DNA from: Bacillota bacterium
GTDB taxonomy: Bacteria > Vulcanimicrobiota > JAMDEM01
Reading direction: 5' to 3'
NCBI GenBank assembly: GCA_023486985.1
Contig: JAMDEM010000120.1
Location: forward strand, 1 to 5,855
Length of the DNA: 5,855 nucleotides
Position numbers and translations under genes: made by a program. How positions within the stretch are numbered: the stretch's first letter is position 1; the number at the start of each line of letters is the position of its first letter. Positions 1 to 5,150 of the stretch are shown piece after piece. The notes under the pieces are model-generated. The model worked only from the letters and a program-made list of their open reading frames with translations. It was not told the origin of the DNA and ran no database searches.

Positions 1-2078
1 TCCATAAGAGTTAAAACCTTATTCCAGTAATCTCCTGCCTCTTGATAAGAAAAGTACTTCATAGCCTTCTCGCCCGCGAGGGTTCCATAATAAATGGCTT
101 TTTCAAGATTTTCACTTAGAAAAAAATGATATGCCAGCGCGTTACAATATTCTGATGAGTTACCCGCGCAAATTTTTTCCAGAATTTCTCCGGCTTTTTG
201 ATGAAAATTTTTCCTTCTTCGGGGACTCATATTCCGGTAAAAAACTTCCCTGAAAAGATGATTGCTGAAAACATACTCATCTTTCCCCTTGCCCCACTCT
301 TCTTTTAATATCTGCTCCTCCACGCACTTTTTAAGAAGATCCAGAAGTTTATCTTCCTGCATCTGTAAGATTTCTAAAAGAATCTCAAAATCGAACCTTG
401 AACCCAGAACAGAAGCTGTTGAGAGGAGATTTAATACCTCAGAATCAAGGCTCTTTATCCTTTTTTCAATAATATCCTTTAGACTGTGAGGCACCTTTAA
501 TTCCATAAGAGGAGTAAAAATAAGTCTTTCCCCGTCTTTTGCCAGAATTTTATCCTCTATAAGGGAATTCAATATTTCCCGGATGTAAAGAGGATTGCCG
601 CCGCTGTTTTGAAAGATTTGAATATTAAGTTCCTCCGGCAGAGAATTTACATTCAAAAAAGCCTTCACAATCTCCTCAGTTTCAAAAGAACTCAAACCCT
701 CAAGAGTCATCACTTCTGTTTCTGCACAGTCATTCATGTCTAGCCAGAATTTCTGAAAAACAGGAACTGTTTCTCTAGTATCCAGAGTTCCGAAAAGAAA
801 AAAAGGCAGTCCTTCCAGATTCTTCGTAAGATACTTTAAAAATTGAAGACTGCCCTCATCTGCCTGATTAATATCTTCTAGAAAGAAAGCAAGAGGCTCC
901 CTGCTCATAACAGGCTTCAGATGCTCAACAATAGAGGAAAAAGTTCTTTCCTGTTCATCTTCCATTGGGGCAAACAAAGAAGTCTGTAAACCCATACTCT
1001 CAAAAATCTGCAAAAAGGGCTGATATAGTTCTGAAGGGTAAGTGCAAATTCCAACAGCAGTTTTAAAACCCTGTAAAGCTGCATAAGAATAAAGACGGTG
1101 AAGAATCCTGCTTTTTCCGATTCCCAATTCTCCGTCAATAAACACAAATTTTGACTTTCTCTGAAGAGTTTGATCAAGTAAATTACGGAGGTAATTTAGC
1201 TCCTTCTCCCTTCCCGCCATTCTGCAATAGGATGAAGAAAAAATTGCAGGCTCACACGCGGAGGTTTCCTTCCAGTCAATCCTCTCAAGAGCTTCTTTTA
1301 AAGCTATCGCGGAAGGAAATCTCTCAGCCGGGGATTTTGCCAGTAATTTCAGGATAATTTTTTCAAGAGAAACAGGTATTCGGGAATTGAGACTTCGCGG
1401 CAAGGGAGGAGGTTCACTGCAGTGCTGCATTATAATTGCTACAGGATCATTACCCTCGAAAGGAAGTCTCCCGGTGGAAAGCTCAAATAAAGTAACTCCA
1501 AGAGAATAAAGATCTGCCCTAAAATCCACATTGCTGCTTAAAGTTTGCTCCGGAGCCATATAAGCAGCAGTCCCCAGAATTGAACCTGAGGCTGTAATCC
1601 TGGTTCCTTCTAAAAGAATGCGGGCAAGCCCGAAATCCATAACCTTGATGTTTTCAGTGAAATCAACAAGAAGATTGCCCGGCTTGACATCACGATGAAT
1701 TATCCCCTGTAAATGAGCATAGTCCAGAGCTTCACAGACCTGCCGGGTAAATTTTGTCATCTGCTGGAGAGGATCAGATAAACTGCTGACAGCTTCTTTA
1801 ATGTTTTTGCCATCCACATACTCCATAATAAGGTAGTACTGACCATCCTCTTCCCCCATCTCGTAATACCTTACAATATAAGGATGATTCAAGCGGGCAA
1901 GGGCATGAGCTTCTGTGATGAAACGGCGGACAATATCCTCATCCTGAATGTGGGGGGGTATCATTTTTATGGCTACCAGGCGGTCAAGCAGAGTATCTTT
2001 TCCCTTATAAACTACTCCCATGCCGCCAATGCCAAGCTTTTCCAGAACCTCATAGCGTTCTTTTAGAAGCTTTTTCAT
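1..2078 (-). CDS. Ser/Thr protein kinase fused to AAA_16/STAND ATPase, C-terminus outside window
   Basis: This minus-strand frame stays open from ATG 2078-2076 to the window edge, giving 692 visible residues. Residues 1-270 form a Hanks-type kinase: glycine loop G16-I-G-G-M-G21, ATP lysine K38 in VAIK, helix-C E56, catalytic HRDVKPGN at 128-135, DFG at 148-150, and APE at 175-177. It is an RD kinase with several Thr/Ser (159-170) in the activation loop, so regulation by autophosphorylation is likely. From about residue 287 (AGREKEL) an AAA_16/STAND ATPase follows: Walker A GELGIGKS at 316-323, Walker B LAFFLED at 396-402, and GGNPLYIREIL from 493. Residues from about 600 look alpha-helical and TPR-like. 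Known relatives with this architecture (PknK-type and large multidomain sensor kinases) often add TPR, GAF or output domains after this point, and these may lie outside the window. No membrane segment is visible, so it is probably cytoplasmic. GGTGA lies 5 nt before the ATG and supports the start. The substrate is unknown. Confidence 0.95.
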   Translation of the reverse strand, partial: MKKLLKERYEVLEKLGIGGMGVVYKGKDTLLDRLVAIKMIPPHIQDEDIVRRFITEAHALARLNHPYIVRYYEMGEEDGQYYLIMEYVDGKNIKEAVSSLSDPLQQMTKFTRQVCEALDYAHLQGIIHRDVKPGNLLVDFTENIKVMDFGLARILLEGTRITASGSILGTAAYMAPEQTLSSNVDFRADLYSLGVTLFELSTGRLPFEGNDPVAIIMQHCSEPPPLPRSLNSRIPVSLEKIILKLLAKSPAERFPSAIALKEALERIDWKETSACEPAIFSSSYCRMAGREKELNYLRNLLDQTLQRKSKFVFIDGELGIGKSRILHRLYSYAALQGFKTAVGICTYPSELYQPFLQIFESMGLQTSLFAPMEDEQERTFSSIVEHLKPVMSREPLAFFLEDINQADEGSLQFLKYLTKNLEGLPFFLFGTLDTRETVPVFQKFWLDMNDCAETEVMTLEGLSSFETEEIVKAFLNVNSLPEELNIQIFQNSGGNPLYIREILNSLIEDKILAKDGERLIFTPLMELKVPHSLKDIIEKRIKSLDSEVLNLLSTASVLGSRFDFEILLEILQMQEDKLLDLLKKCVEEQILKEEWGKGKDEYVFSNHLFREVFYRNMSPRRRKNFHQKAGEILEKICAGNSSEYCNALAYHFFLSENLEKAIYYGTLAGEKAMKYFSYQEAGDYWNKVLTLM

Positions 2079-2143
2079 CTAATTCACCCGCATTGTTTCT
2101 CTTCTAATAGAAAATACGTGCTGTCAATTTAAAAGTTTTGTAA

Positions 2144-2184
2144 GGAGCCTTCATTTTAAATTCTGTAAATTTGCCTGAAGCTCC
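2144..2184 (-). terminator. Weak imperfect hairpin after the pilin-cluster genes
   Basis: TGAAGCTCC (2176-2184) can pair with GGAGCCTTCA (2144-2153) with one bulged base and a 22-nt loop. On the minus strand it lies just after the stop of the 167-residue membrane protein and is followed only by a loose T/A-rich stretch, with no clean U-tract. It may be a weak or partial terminator between that gene and the kinase gene. The rest of the 132-bp gap holds nothing else I can support. Confidence 0.22.
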
Positions 2185-2210
2185 TGTAAGAGAGGTCTTT
2201 AAGGAGTTAT

Positions 2211-2714
2211 TTATTCGGGTTTCATTAAAACATCAGGAAAAGTGAAGGTCTGCGGACCGCCGGAAATTATTTCTCTTGATTCGGAACAATAATTTTTATA
2301 GCCGTTCATTTGAGCCTTTAACTGGATATGACAGGGAATTTTATGACCCTTTAAAGATATCGAGTAATTAAAATTACACTTTTCATCCAGATATATGTCT
2401 TTATTAGAGAAGATTTCTCCAGAGTCCTGGCAAGTAATGGAAAAACATAGAGAAGGATAATAGAAAATATTCCTGCCTTCATGCTGAGATTCTAAAACCG
2501 GCTTTCTGCCGTCAGTAATAACAACTTTCCCATTTACTCTTAACTCAATATCAGCGATTGTTCCTGTATTTGTGGCAGCCGACTGTCTGGCTTTGTTAAT
2601 AAAAGCAGCCAGAACTATCAGAAGAAAAATAATACCTGATAGTGTTATTATTTTGAGCAGCGCTTTTCTTTGCGCCATTTTTCTGTATTTTTCAGAACGA
2701 TATATCCTTGCCAT
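2211..2714 (-). CDS. Unrecognised single-pass membrane protein of the pilin cluster
   Basis: I do not recognise this 167-residue protein. A basic N-terminus (residues 1-21, rich in K/R) precedes one hydrophobic segment at about 22-39, followed by a polar domain. This predicts an inner-membrane anchor with the C-terminal domain outside the cytoplasm. The outer domain has five cysteines (90, 95, 113, 128, 143), enough for two disulfides if it folds in an oxidising compartment, and its alternating hydrophobic/polar pattern suggests a beta-rich fold. There is no prepilin G|F-x4-E motif, so it is not an ordinary pilin. It sits downstream of three pseudopilin-like genes on the same strand, so an accessory role in pilus or pseudopilus assembly is a reasonable inference but not shown. 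The ATG lies just after a duplicated copy of the previous gene's 3' end. GGAGG at about 16 nt upstream is too far to be a normal Shine-Dalgarno site, so translation initiation here is unclear. Confidence 0.75.
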   Translation of the reverse strand: MARIYRSEKYRKMAQRKALLKIITLSGIIFLLIVLAAFINKARQSAATNTGTIADIELRVNGKVVITDGRKPVLESQHEGRNIFYYPSLCFSITCQDSGEIFSNKDIYLDEKCNFNYSISLKGHKIPCHIQLKAQMNGYKNYCSESREIISGGPQTFTFPDVLMKPE

Positions 2715-2719
2715 AACTT

Positions 2720-2750
2720 CTTATAAGCTTCCTCCATCTTGATAATCTAT
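2720..2750. repeat. Duplicated 3' end of the PilX-like gene, copy A (non-genic)
   Basis: These 31 bases match 2888-2918 at 29 positions, 168 bp apart. On the minus strand the copy still spells IDYQDGGSL plus a TAA stop, the exact C-terminus of the PilX-like protein. The two differences (GAT/GAC and CAA/CAG) are both synonymous. The copy ends 5 bp before the ATG of the next gene, and the similarity stops at both edges. It is either the original gene end, displaced by insertion of the repeat block 2751-2887, or a relic of a deleted paralogue. Confidence 0.85.
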
Positions 2751-2802
2751 ACCCCCTCACCTTTATCCTCTCCCCAGCGGGGAGAGGGATGGGTGAGGGG
2801 GT
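2751..2802. repeat. Palindromic intergenic repeat, two nested perfect stems
   Basis: An outer 11-bp stem, ACCCCCTCACC (2751-2761) with GGTGAGGGGGT (2792-2802), encloses an inner 9-bp stem, CCTCTCCCC (2767-2775) with GGGGAGAGG (2779-2787), closed by a 3-nt AGC loop. Similar CCCTCACC...GGGGAGAGGG elements are a familiar dispersed-repeat type in many bacterial genomes. It would form a strong hairpin in RNA from either strand. Confidence 0.9.
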
Positions 2803-2856
2803 TGTAGTGGCAAAGCTTGCTTTGCCTTTTTTATGGAGAGCAAGCTCTCCCACTAC
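2803..2856. repeat. Modular three-stem repeat element, copy 1
   Basis: The outer stem GTAGTGG (2804-2810) pairs with CCACTAC (2850-2856). Inside are two hairpins side by side: GGCAAAGC/GCTTTGCC (2809-2826) and GGAGAGC/GCTCTCC (2835-2850). The outer arms share one or two G/C bases with the inner arms, so the structure resembles a three-way junction. The first 26 bases (2803-2828) are identical to 4281-4306. On the plus strand the first hairpin is followed directly by six T (2827-2832), which looks like an intrinsic terminator for that strand, although no plus-strand gene is present. Confidence 0.88.
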
Positions 2857-2887
2857 CTTTTTGACCCTAATTTATTCTTTCAACTGC

Positions 2888-2918
2888 CTTATAAGCTTCC
2901 TCCATCCTGATAGTCTAT
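2888..2918. repeat. Duplicated 3' end of the PilX-like gene, copy B (genic)
   Basis: This is the in-gene partner of 2720-2750, with 29 of 31 bases identical. It encodes the last nine residues and stop of the PilX-like protein. The block between the two copies (2751-2887) consists of the palindromic repeats plus about 30 bp of unexplained AT-rich sequence. Confidence 0.85.
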
Positions 2919-3392
2919 TACTCTAAAATAATATCCATTATCATTCAACGGATTACTTCTCTCCTTTGAAGCAGTATCAATCCTTGCACTTATACTTCTT
3001 ATCGCCAACGGATTATCTGACGGATCCGTGGTACCTACTATCCCTGTAGAAGTTATTATAATATAATAATCAGGAGATTTATCCTTTGACATATCAACAC
3101 TTACCTGATAGACACCTATTCTTTCGCCGTCAGAATTCACAACTTCCTCAGTATAAGAATATATACTTTGCTCTGCAACTTCAGGCGGGAAATTAAGATC
3201 CTTGTTTATCTTAACCCTTGCTTCTTCCAAGCCTGCCTCTGCAAGAGTCCTGGCAATAGAAAAATTTTTCTCCAGAATAGCCACTTTATACTGGGTTGCC
3301 TTTATGCTTAGTAAGCCCATCCCCATAATCAAAAACAAAAGAGATATCAGGAGGACGGTAATTAAAACCGCGCCTCGTCTATTTTGCGACAT
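2889..3392 (-). CDS. PilX/GspK-like minor pseudopilin
   Basis: This 167-residue protein starts MSQNRRG and then has a long hydrophobic helix at 8-30, followed by an amphipathic helix containing AEAGLEEA (51-58). This layout is typical of the PilX N-terminal family: short basic leader, G-A at the processing site (G7|A8), and the conserved AEAG motif. As in GspK and PilX proteins, the Glu usually found at mature position 5 is missing (T12 here). Known PilX and GspK proteins sit at the tip of the pilus or pseudopilus and help prime assembly. The remaining globular region (about 60-167) is short for GspK, which favours the PilX type. The gene follows a PilW-like gene by 110 bp. A perfect AGGAGGT lies upstream but 14 nt from the ATG, and an in-frame stop five codons upstream excludes a longer form with a common start. 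The last 31 bp are duplicated downstream. Confidence 0.85.
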   Translation of the reverse strand: MSQNRRGAVLITVLLISLLFLIMGMGLLSIKATQYKVAILEKNFSIARTLAEAGLEEARVKINKDLNFPPEVAEQSIYSYTEEVVNSDGERIGVYQVSVDMSKDKSPDYYIIITSTGIVGTTDPSDNPLAIRSISARIDTASKERSNPLNDNGYYFRVIDYQDGGSL

Positions 3393-3406
3393 GACAGTAA
3401 ATGATT

Positions 3407-3413
3407 ACCTCCT
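3407..3413 (-). promoter_or_regulatory. Consensus Shine-Dalgarno with unusually long spacing
   Basis: AGGAGGT on the minus strand is the strongest ribosome-binding sequence in the window, but 14 nt separate it from the ATG of the PilX-like gene, against the usual 5-9. No ATG, GTG or TTG in the right frame lies nearer to it, because TAA occurs five codons before the ATG and only GTC, ACT, TTT and TCA intervene. Confidence 0.6.
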
Positions 3414-3446
3414 GTATTAAATCCCCCTGCTTCGCTTCCCCATTTA

Positions 3447-3477
3447 CTAATCCCCCTCTTTACTAAAGAGGGGTTAG
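3447..3477. repeat. Intergenic palindrome in the PilW-PilX gap
   Basis: CCCCTCTTT (3453-3461) and AAAGAGGGG (3465-3473) form a perfect 9-bp stem with a 3-nt loop. It is extended by CTAA (3447-3450) with TTAG (3474-3477) after a 2-nt bulge. It differs in sequence from the repeats in the other gaps. A second C-rich stretch (3422-3427) and the block 3436-3442 flank it. Such CCCCCTTTA/TAAAGGGGG repeats are common dispersed elements. It lies directly after the PilW-like stop in the transcript and could act as a weak terminator or an mRNA 3'-end stabiliser. Confidence 0.85.
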
Positions 3478-3502
3478 GGGAGTTATGGGAATTTCGTTTG
3501 CA

Positions 3503-4066
3503 TTAAAACTTACATCTTAAATGAACCGGTGTAGTAGTTACTGCTTCAAAAGGAGGGTTTTCAAAAGTTACTTTTAAATCCACAACTTCTGAAGCCTGCT
3601 CATAGGTAATGTTTATGATTTTTAGATTCCTGGCAACAAGTAAAGTATATTTTTTATCAGGCTTCTCCCAGTATTCCCTGTAAAGGTAATACAAGCCATT
3701 GCCGGCGGAAGAGATATAATACCTTACATACAAATCTTCAAGACTTCCGGGCTCATCTGGATAGGCAGGATTCATTCTTTTAAACACAACCTCTGAATTT
3801 GAAGATGAACCCGAAGAAGGTGAAATTATCTCTTTAGCCTCAGATATTTCTAAACTCATCCTGTCAAGAGAAGATTTTAAACTCCTTACAAGAACATCTT
3901 TTTCTCTTAAATTAAAAGATGTTTTCACCGCCATGTTAATAAGAGAAGCTATTATGCCAACAATAAGACCGAAAAGAGCTACCGTAAGCAGAGCTTCAAT
4001 TAAACCGAATCCTTTAAACTTTTTTACTCTTGCGTCAACCGGGACGGTTGACCCACTCTTTTGCAT
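3503..4066 (-). CDS. PilW-like minor prepilin with type III N-terminal signal
   Basis: This 187-residue protein has a 19-residue leader ending KKFKG, then a class III prepilin sequence beginning FGLIEALLTVALFGLI. Prepilin peptidase should cut G19|F20, and Glu24 is the conserved Glu5 of the mature pilin. The hydrophobic helix spans about 20-43 and is followed by a helical stretch (RSLKSSLDRMSLEISEAKEI) and a beta-rich C-terminal domain with repeated Y and V residues. Size, the DRMSLEI-type segment and the position between PilV-like and PilX-like genes fit a PilW/GspJ-type minor pilin. The leader is longer than usual, but no in-frame ATG/GTG/TTG shortens it. GAGG lies about 11 nt before the ATG. 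A 7-bp inverted repeat (4034-4040/4046-4052) falls inside the leader codons. The gene begins just after a 260-bp gap full of repeats, so it may have its own promoter there. Confidence 0.88.
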   Translation of the reverse strand: MQKSGSTVPVDARVKKFKGFGLIEALLTVALFGLIVGIIASLINMAVKTSFNLREKDVLVRSLKSSLDRMSLEISEAKEIISPSSGSSSNSEVVFKRMNPAYPDEPGSLEDLYVRYYISSAGNGLYYLYREYWEKPDKKYTLLVARNLKIINITYEQASEVVDLKVTFENPPFEAVTTTPVHLRCKF

Positions 4067-4085
4067 TTTCTTTTAACCTCGCTCT

Positions 4086-4114
4086 ATTGTATAAACCCAT
4101 TTATACGATGTCAT
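4086..4114 (-). promoter_or_regulatory. Possible sigma70-like promoter upstream of the PilW-like gene
   Basis: On the minus strand ATGACA (4114-4109) and TACAAT (4091-4086) are 17 bp apart, and each matches its consensus at five of six positions. The -35 hexamer lies at the edge of the GTCATTGCGAGG repeat, so the repeat would supply part of the promoter. The predicted start would leave only about 12-15 nt before the ATG at 4066. The match could be chance. Confidence 0.35.
4089..4106. repeat. Small perfect inverted repeat GTATAAA-CCCA-TTTATAC
   Basis: GTATAAA (4089-4095) and TTTATAC (4100-4106) form a 7-bp perfect palindrome around a 4-nt centre. It lies over the spacer and -10 region of the possible promoter before the PilW-like gene, so it could be an operator. 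It could also be an AT-rich hairpin with no function. Confidence 0.5.
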
Positions 4115-4198
4115 TGCGAGGCCACTAAAAGTGACCGTGGCAATCTCGCTTTTACAACCGGTAATAGATTGCTTCGTCGTTTCACTCCTCGCAATGAC
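4110..4198. repeat. GTCATTGCGAGG-type multi-hairpin repeat element
   Basis: Perfect 12-bp terminal inverted repeats, GTCATTGCGAGG (4110-4121) and CCTCGCAATGAC (4187-4198), bound an 89-bp element. Inside, GCCAC (4121-4125) pairs with GTGGC (4137-4141), and GCAATCT (4140-4146) pairs with AGATTGC (4166-4172), so the transcript can fold into a branched structure. GTCATTGCGAG...GCAATCTC repeats are widely known in bacterial genomes, and their translations (such as the ARSETTKQS phrase visible here) often contaminate gene predictions. There is no coding content and no transposase; it fits a short non-autonomous element or REP-like repeat. Confidence 0.88.
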
Positions 4199-4207
4199 AC
4201 CGCGTCT

Positions 4208-4232
4208 GTCATTGCCCGTTCGGGGAACGGGC
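4208..4232. repeat. Partial repeat with GC-rich hairpin
   Basis: GTCATTGC (4208-4215) repeats the first eight bases of the neighbouring 4110-4198 element. It runs into a perfect 8-bp stem, GCCCGTTC (4214-4221) with GAACGGGC (4225-4232), closed by GGG. It may be a fragment of a second element fused to the first. No clear feature was found in 4233-4280. Confidence 0.7.
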
Positions 4233-4280
4233 GCTACTTCCTCGCCCCTATCCTGTCCTGAAAAATACCTATATTGTAGC

Positions 4281-4328
4281 TGTAGTGGCAAAGCTTGCTT
4301 TGCCTTACAGACCAAGGTCTGCCACTAC
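4281..4328. repeat. Modular three-stem repeat element, copy 2
   Basis: The outer stem is GTAGTGG (4282-4288) with CCACTAC (4322-4328). The first inner hairpin GGCAAAGC/GCTTTGCC (4287-4304) is identical to copy 1. The second is different, CAGACC/GGTCTG (4308-4321), though it keeps the same 2-nt AA loop. The shared run with 2803-2828 is 26 identical bases. The element abuts the PilV-like stop codon and supplies a second in-frame TAG directly after it, so insertion at or next to the gene end is likely. Confidence 0.88.
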
Positions 4329-5116
4329 TAAGGCACAATCTGGATTTCCCCGGAATAGCCCCAATCCTCATTTCTTTCGCCGCGGCGGACTCTTACACTC
4401 ACTTTACAATTTCCTGCCGGGCTGTCTCTCCATGTGCCGTCAGCTTGTTGATATCTGGCTTGAAAAACACTTTTGGAAGAATCTGCAGGGTCAATGATCA
4501 CAGTGCCATTGGAAGTTTCAGGAACCACATACCACTTATAAACCATATCTGGAATAGCTTCGTTATTGGCATCATAAGCCTGGGCTGAAAAACTGATTTG
4601 CTCACCAGCATTAACCGTCTGGGCACCGGAAGGAGTAACTTCAACCTTAGCCGGAAGACGCAGAGGCTCTCCGATATAAGTTACAAGAGTAATGCTTTTA
4701 TTTGCTCCTCCTTGTTCCCAGCTTACCTTTACCTGTACCTTTCTCACAGAATCCTTGAGCTCAAATGGAGAAGTAAGATTGCTTGCTGGTGAATAACTGA
4801 ACTGCCTGAAATTTTCAGCCTTAACAGTAAAATCAGGATGTTCAAGGTCGGCTGCGAGCGTTCCATTATAGAGGCTCCAATTACCGGCATAAAAATTGTA
4901 TCTGGTTCCATCAGCCCTGGAACAAGCCCAGTTTCTAATTTCTTCAACCTTCTTTTCAGCTATGATAGTAGCAAGAACACTTTTGTTTATCACTGCAGAA
5001 GAGGCGCAGGCAAAGTCTATCATTCTAAGGACTATAAGTGTGGTTGTCACTAGAATAGCCATAGCCACCAGAATCTCAAGAAGGGTGAAGCCTTTTTTTG
5101 ATTTAATCTGCTTCAT
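4328..5116 (-). CDS. PilV-like minor prepilin with C-terminal Ig-like region
   Basis: This 262-residue protein starts MKQIKSKKG and then FTLLEILVAMAILVTTT, a textbook class III prepilin signal. Cleavage is expected at G9|F10, methylation at F10, and the conserved Glu5 is E14. The helix 10-33 anchors it in the inner membrane before assembly. Residues 40-150 form a pilin-type globular part. From about 153, PAKVEVTPSGAQTVNAGE followed by a KWYV segment looks like a bacterial Ig-like strand pattern, so the protein is longer than a plain PilV/GspI (usually about 120-190 residues) and may present an adhesive or spacer domain at the pilus tip. I chose ATG 5116 because GGGAG lies 4 nt upstream and the short basic leader is typical. 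A TTG at 5161 would add 15 residues but lies within a palindrome. It ends in TAG followed by a second TAG from the adjoining repeat. Confidence 0.9.
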   Translation of the reverse strand: MKQIKSKKGFTLLEILVAMAILVTTTLIVLRMIDFACASSAVINKSVLATIIAEKKVEEIRNWACSRADGTRYNFYAGNWSLYNGTLAADLEHPDFTVKAENFRQFSYSPASNLTSPFELKDSVRKVQVKVSWEQGGANKSITLVTYIGEPLRLPAKVEVTPSGAQTVNAGEQISFSAQAYDANNEAIPDMVYKWYVVPETSNGTVIIDPADSSKSVFQARYQQADGTWRDSPAGNCKVSVRVRRGERNEDWGYSGEIQIVP

Positions 5117-5150
5117 AATACTCCCAACGAAATAATTCTTATGTGAATAT

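Noticed and set aside
917..1357. Short frames on the minus (917-1177) and plus (1151-1357) strands
   Set aside because: They overlap the ATPase part of the kinase gene, which shows intact Walker motifs in its own frame. They are shadows.
1884..2066. Plus-strand frame of 60 codons
   Set aside because: It lies fully opposite the kinase N-lobe, where glycine loop, VAIK and helix-C are all in the minus-strand frame.
2101..2127. TTGACA (2127-2122, minus strand) as a promoter for the kinase gene
   Set aside because: The -35 match is perfect, but no good -10 follows at 16-18 bp; the nearest candidates are at 12 and 15 bp with poor match. It remains possible but is not supported enough to list.
2809..2832. 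Hairpin plus T6 as a functional intrinsic terminator on the plus strand
   Set aside because: The form fits, but no plus-strand gene precedes it, and the second copy of the element (4287-4307) lacks the T-run. I treat it as part of the repeat.
3202..3420. Plus-strand frame of 72 codons
   Set aside because: It is the antisense of the PilX-like N-terminal helix, which has recognisable family motifs on the minus strand.
2751..4328. CRISPR array
   Set aside because: The repeats are of different kinds, irregularly placed, and self-palindromic; there are no evenly spaced repeats with unique spacers and no cas genes.
4061..4331. Several overlapping open frames of 66-97 codons on both strands between the PilV-like and PilW-like genes
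   Set aside because: They translate the palindromic repeats. The peptide phrases (ARSETTKQS, CHCEATKSDRGN) are the known false-gene signature of the GTCATTGCGAGG-type repeats. No ribosome-binding site or domain supports them.
4598..5135. Plus- and minus-strand frames of 64-79 codons over the PilV-like gene
   Set aside because: The prepilin motif, ribosome-binding site and Ig-like pattern are in the single long minus-strand frame; the others lack any support.
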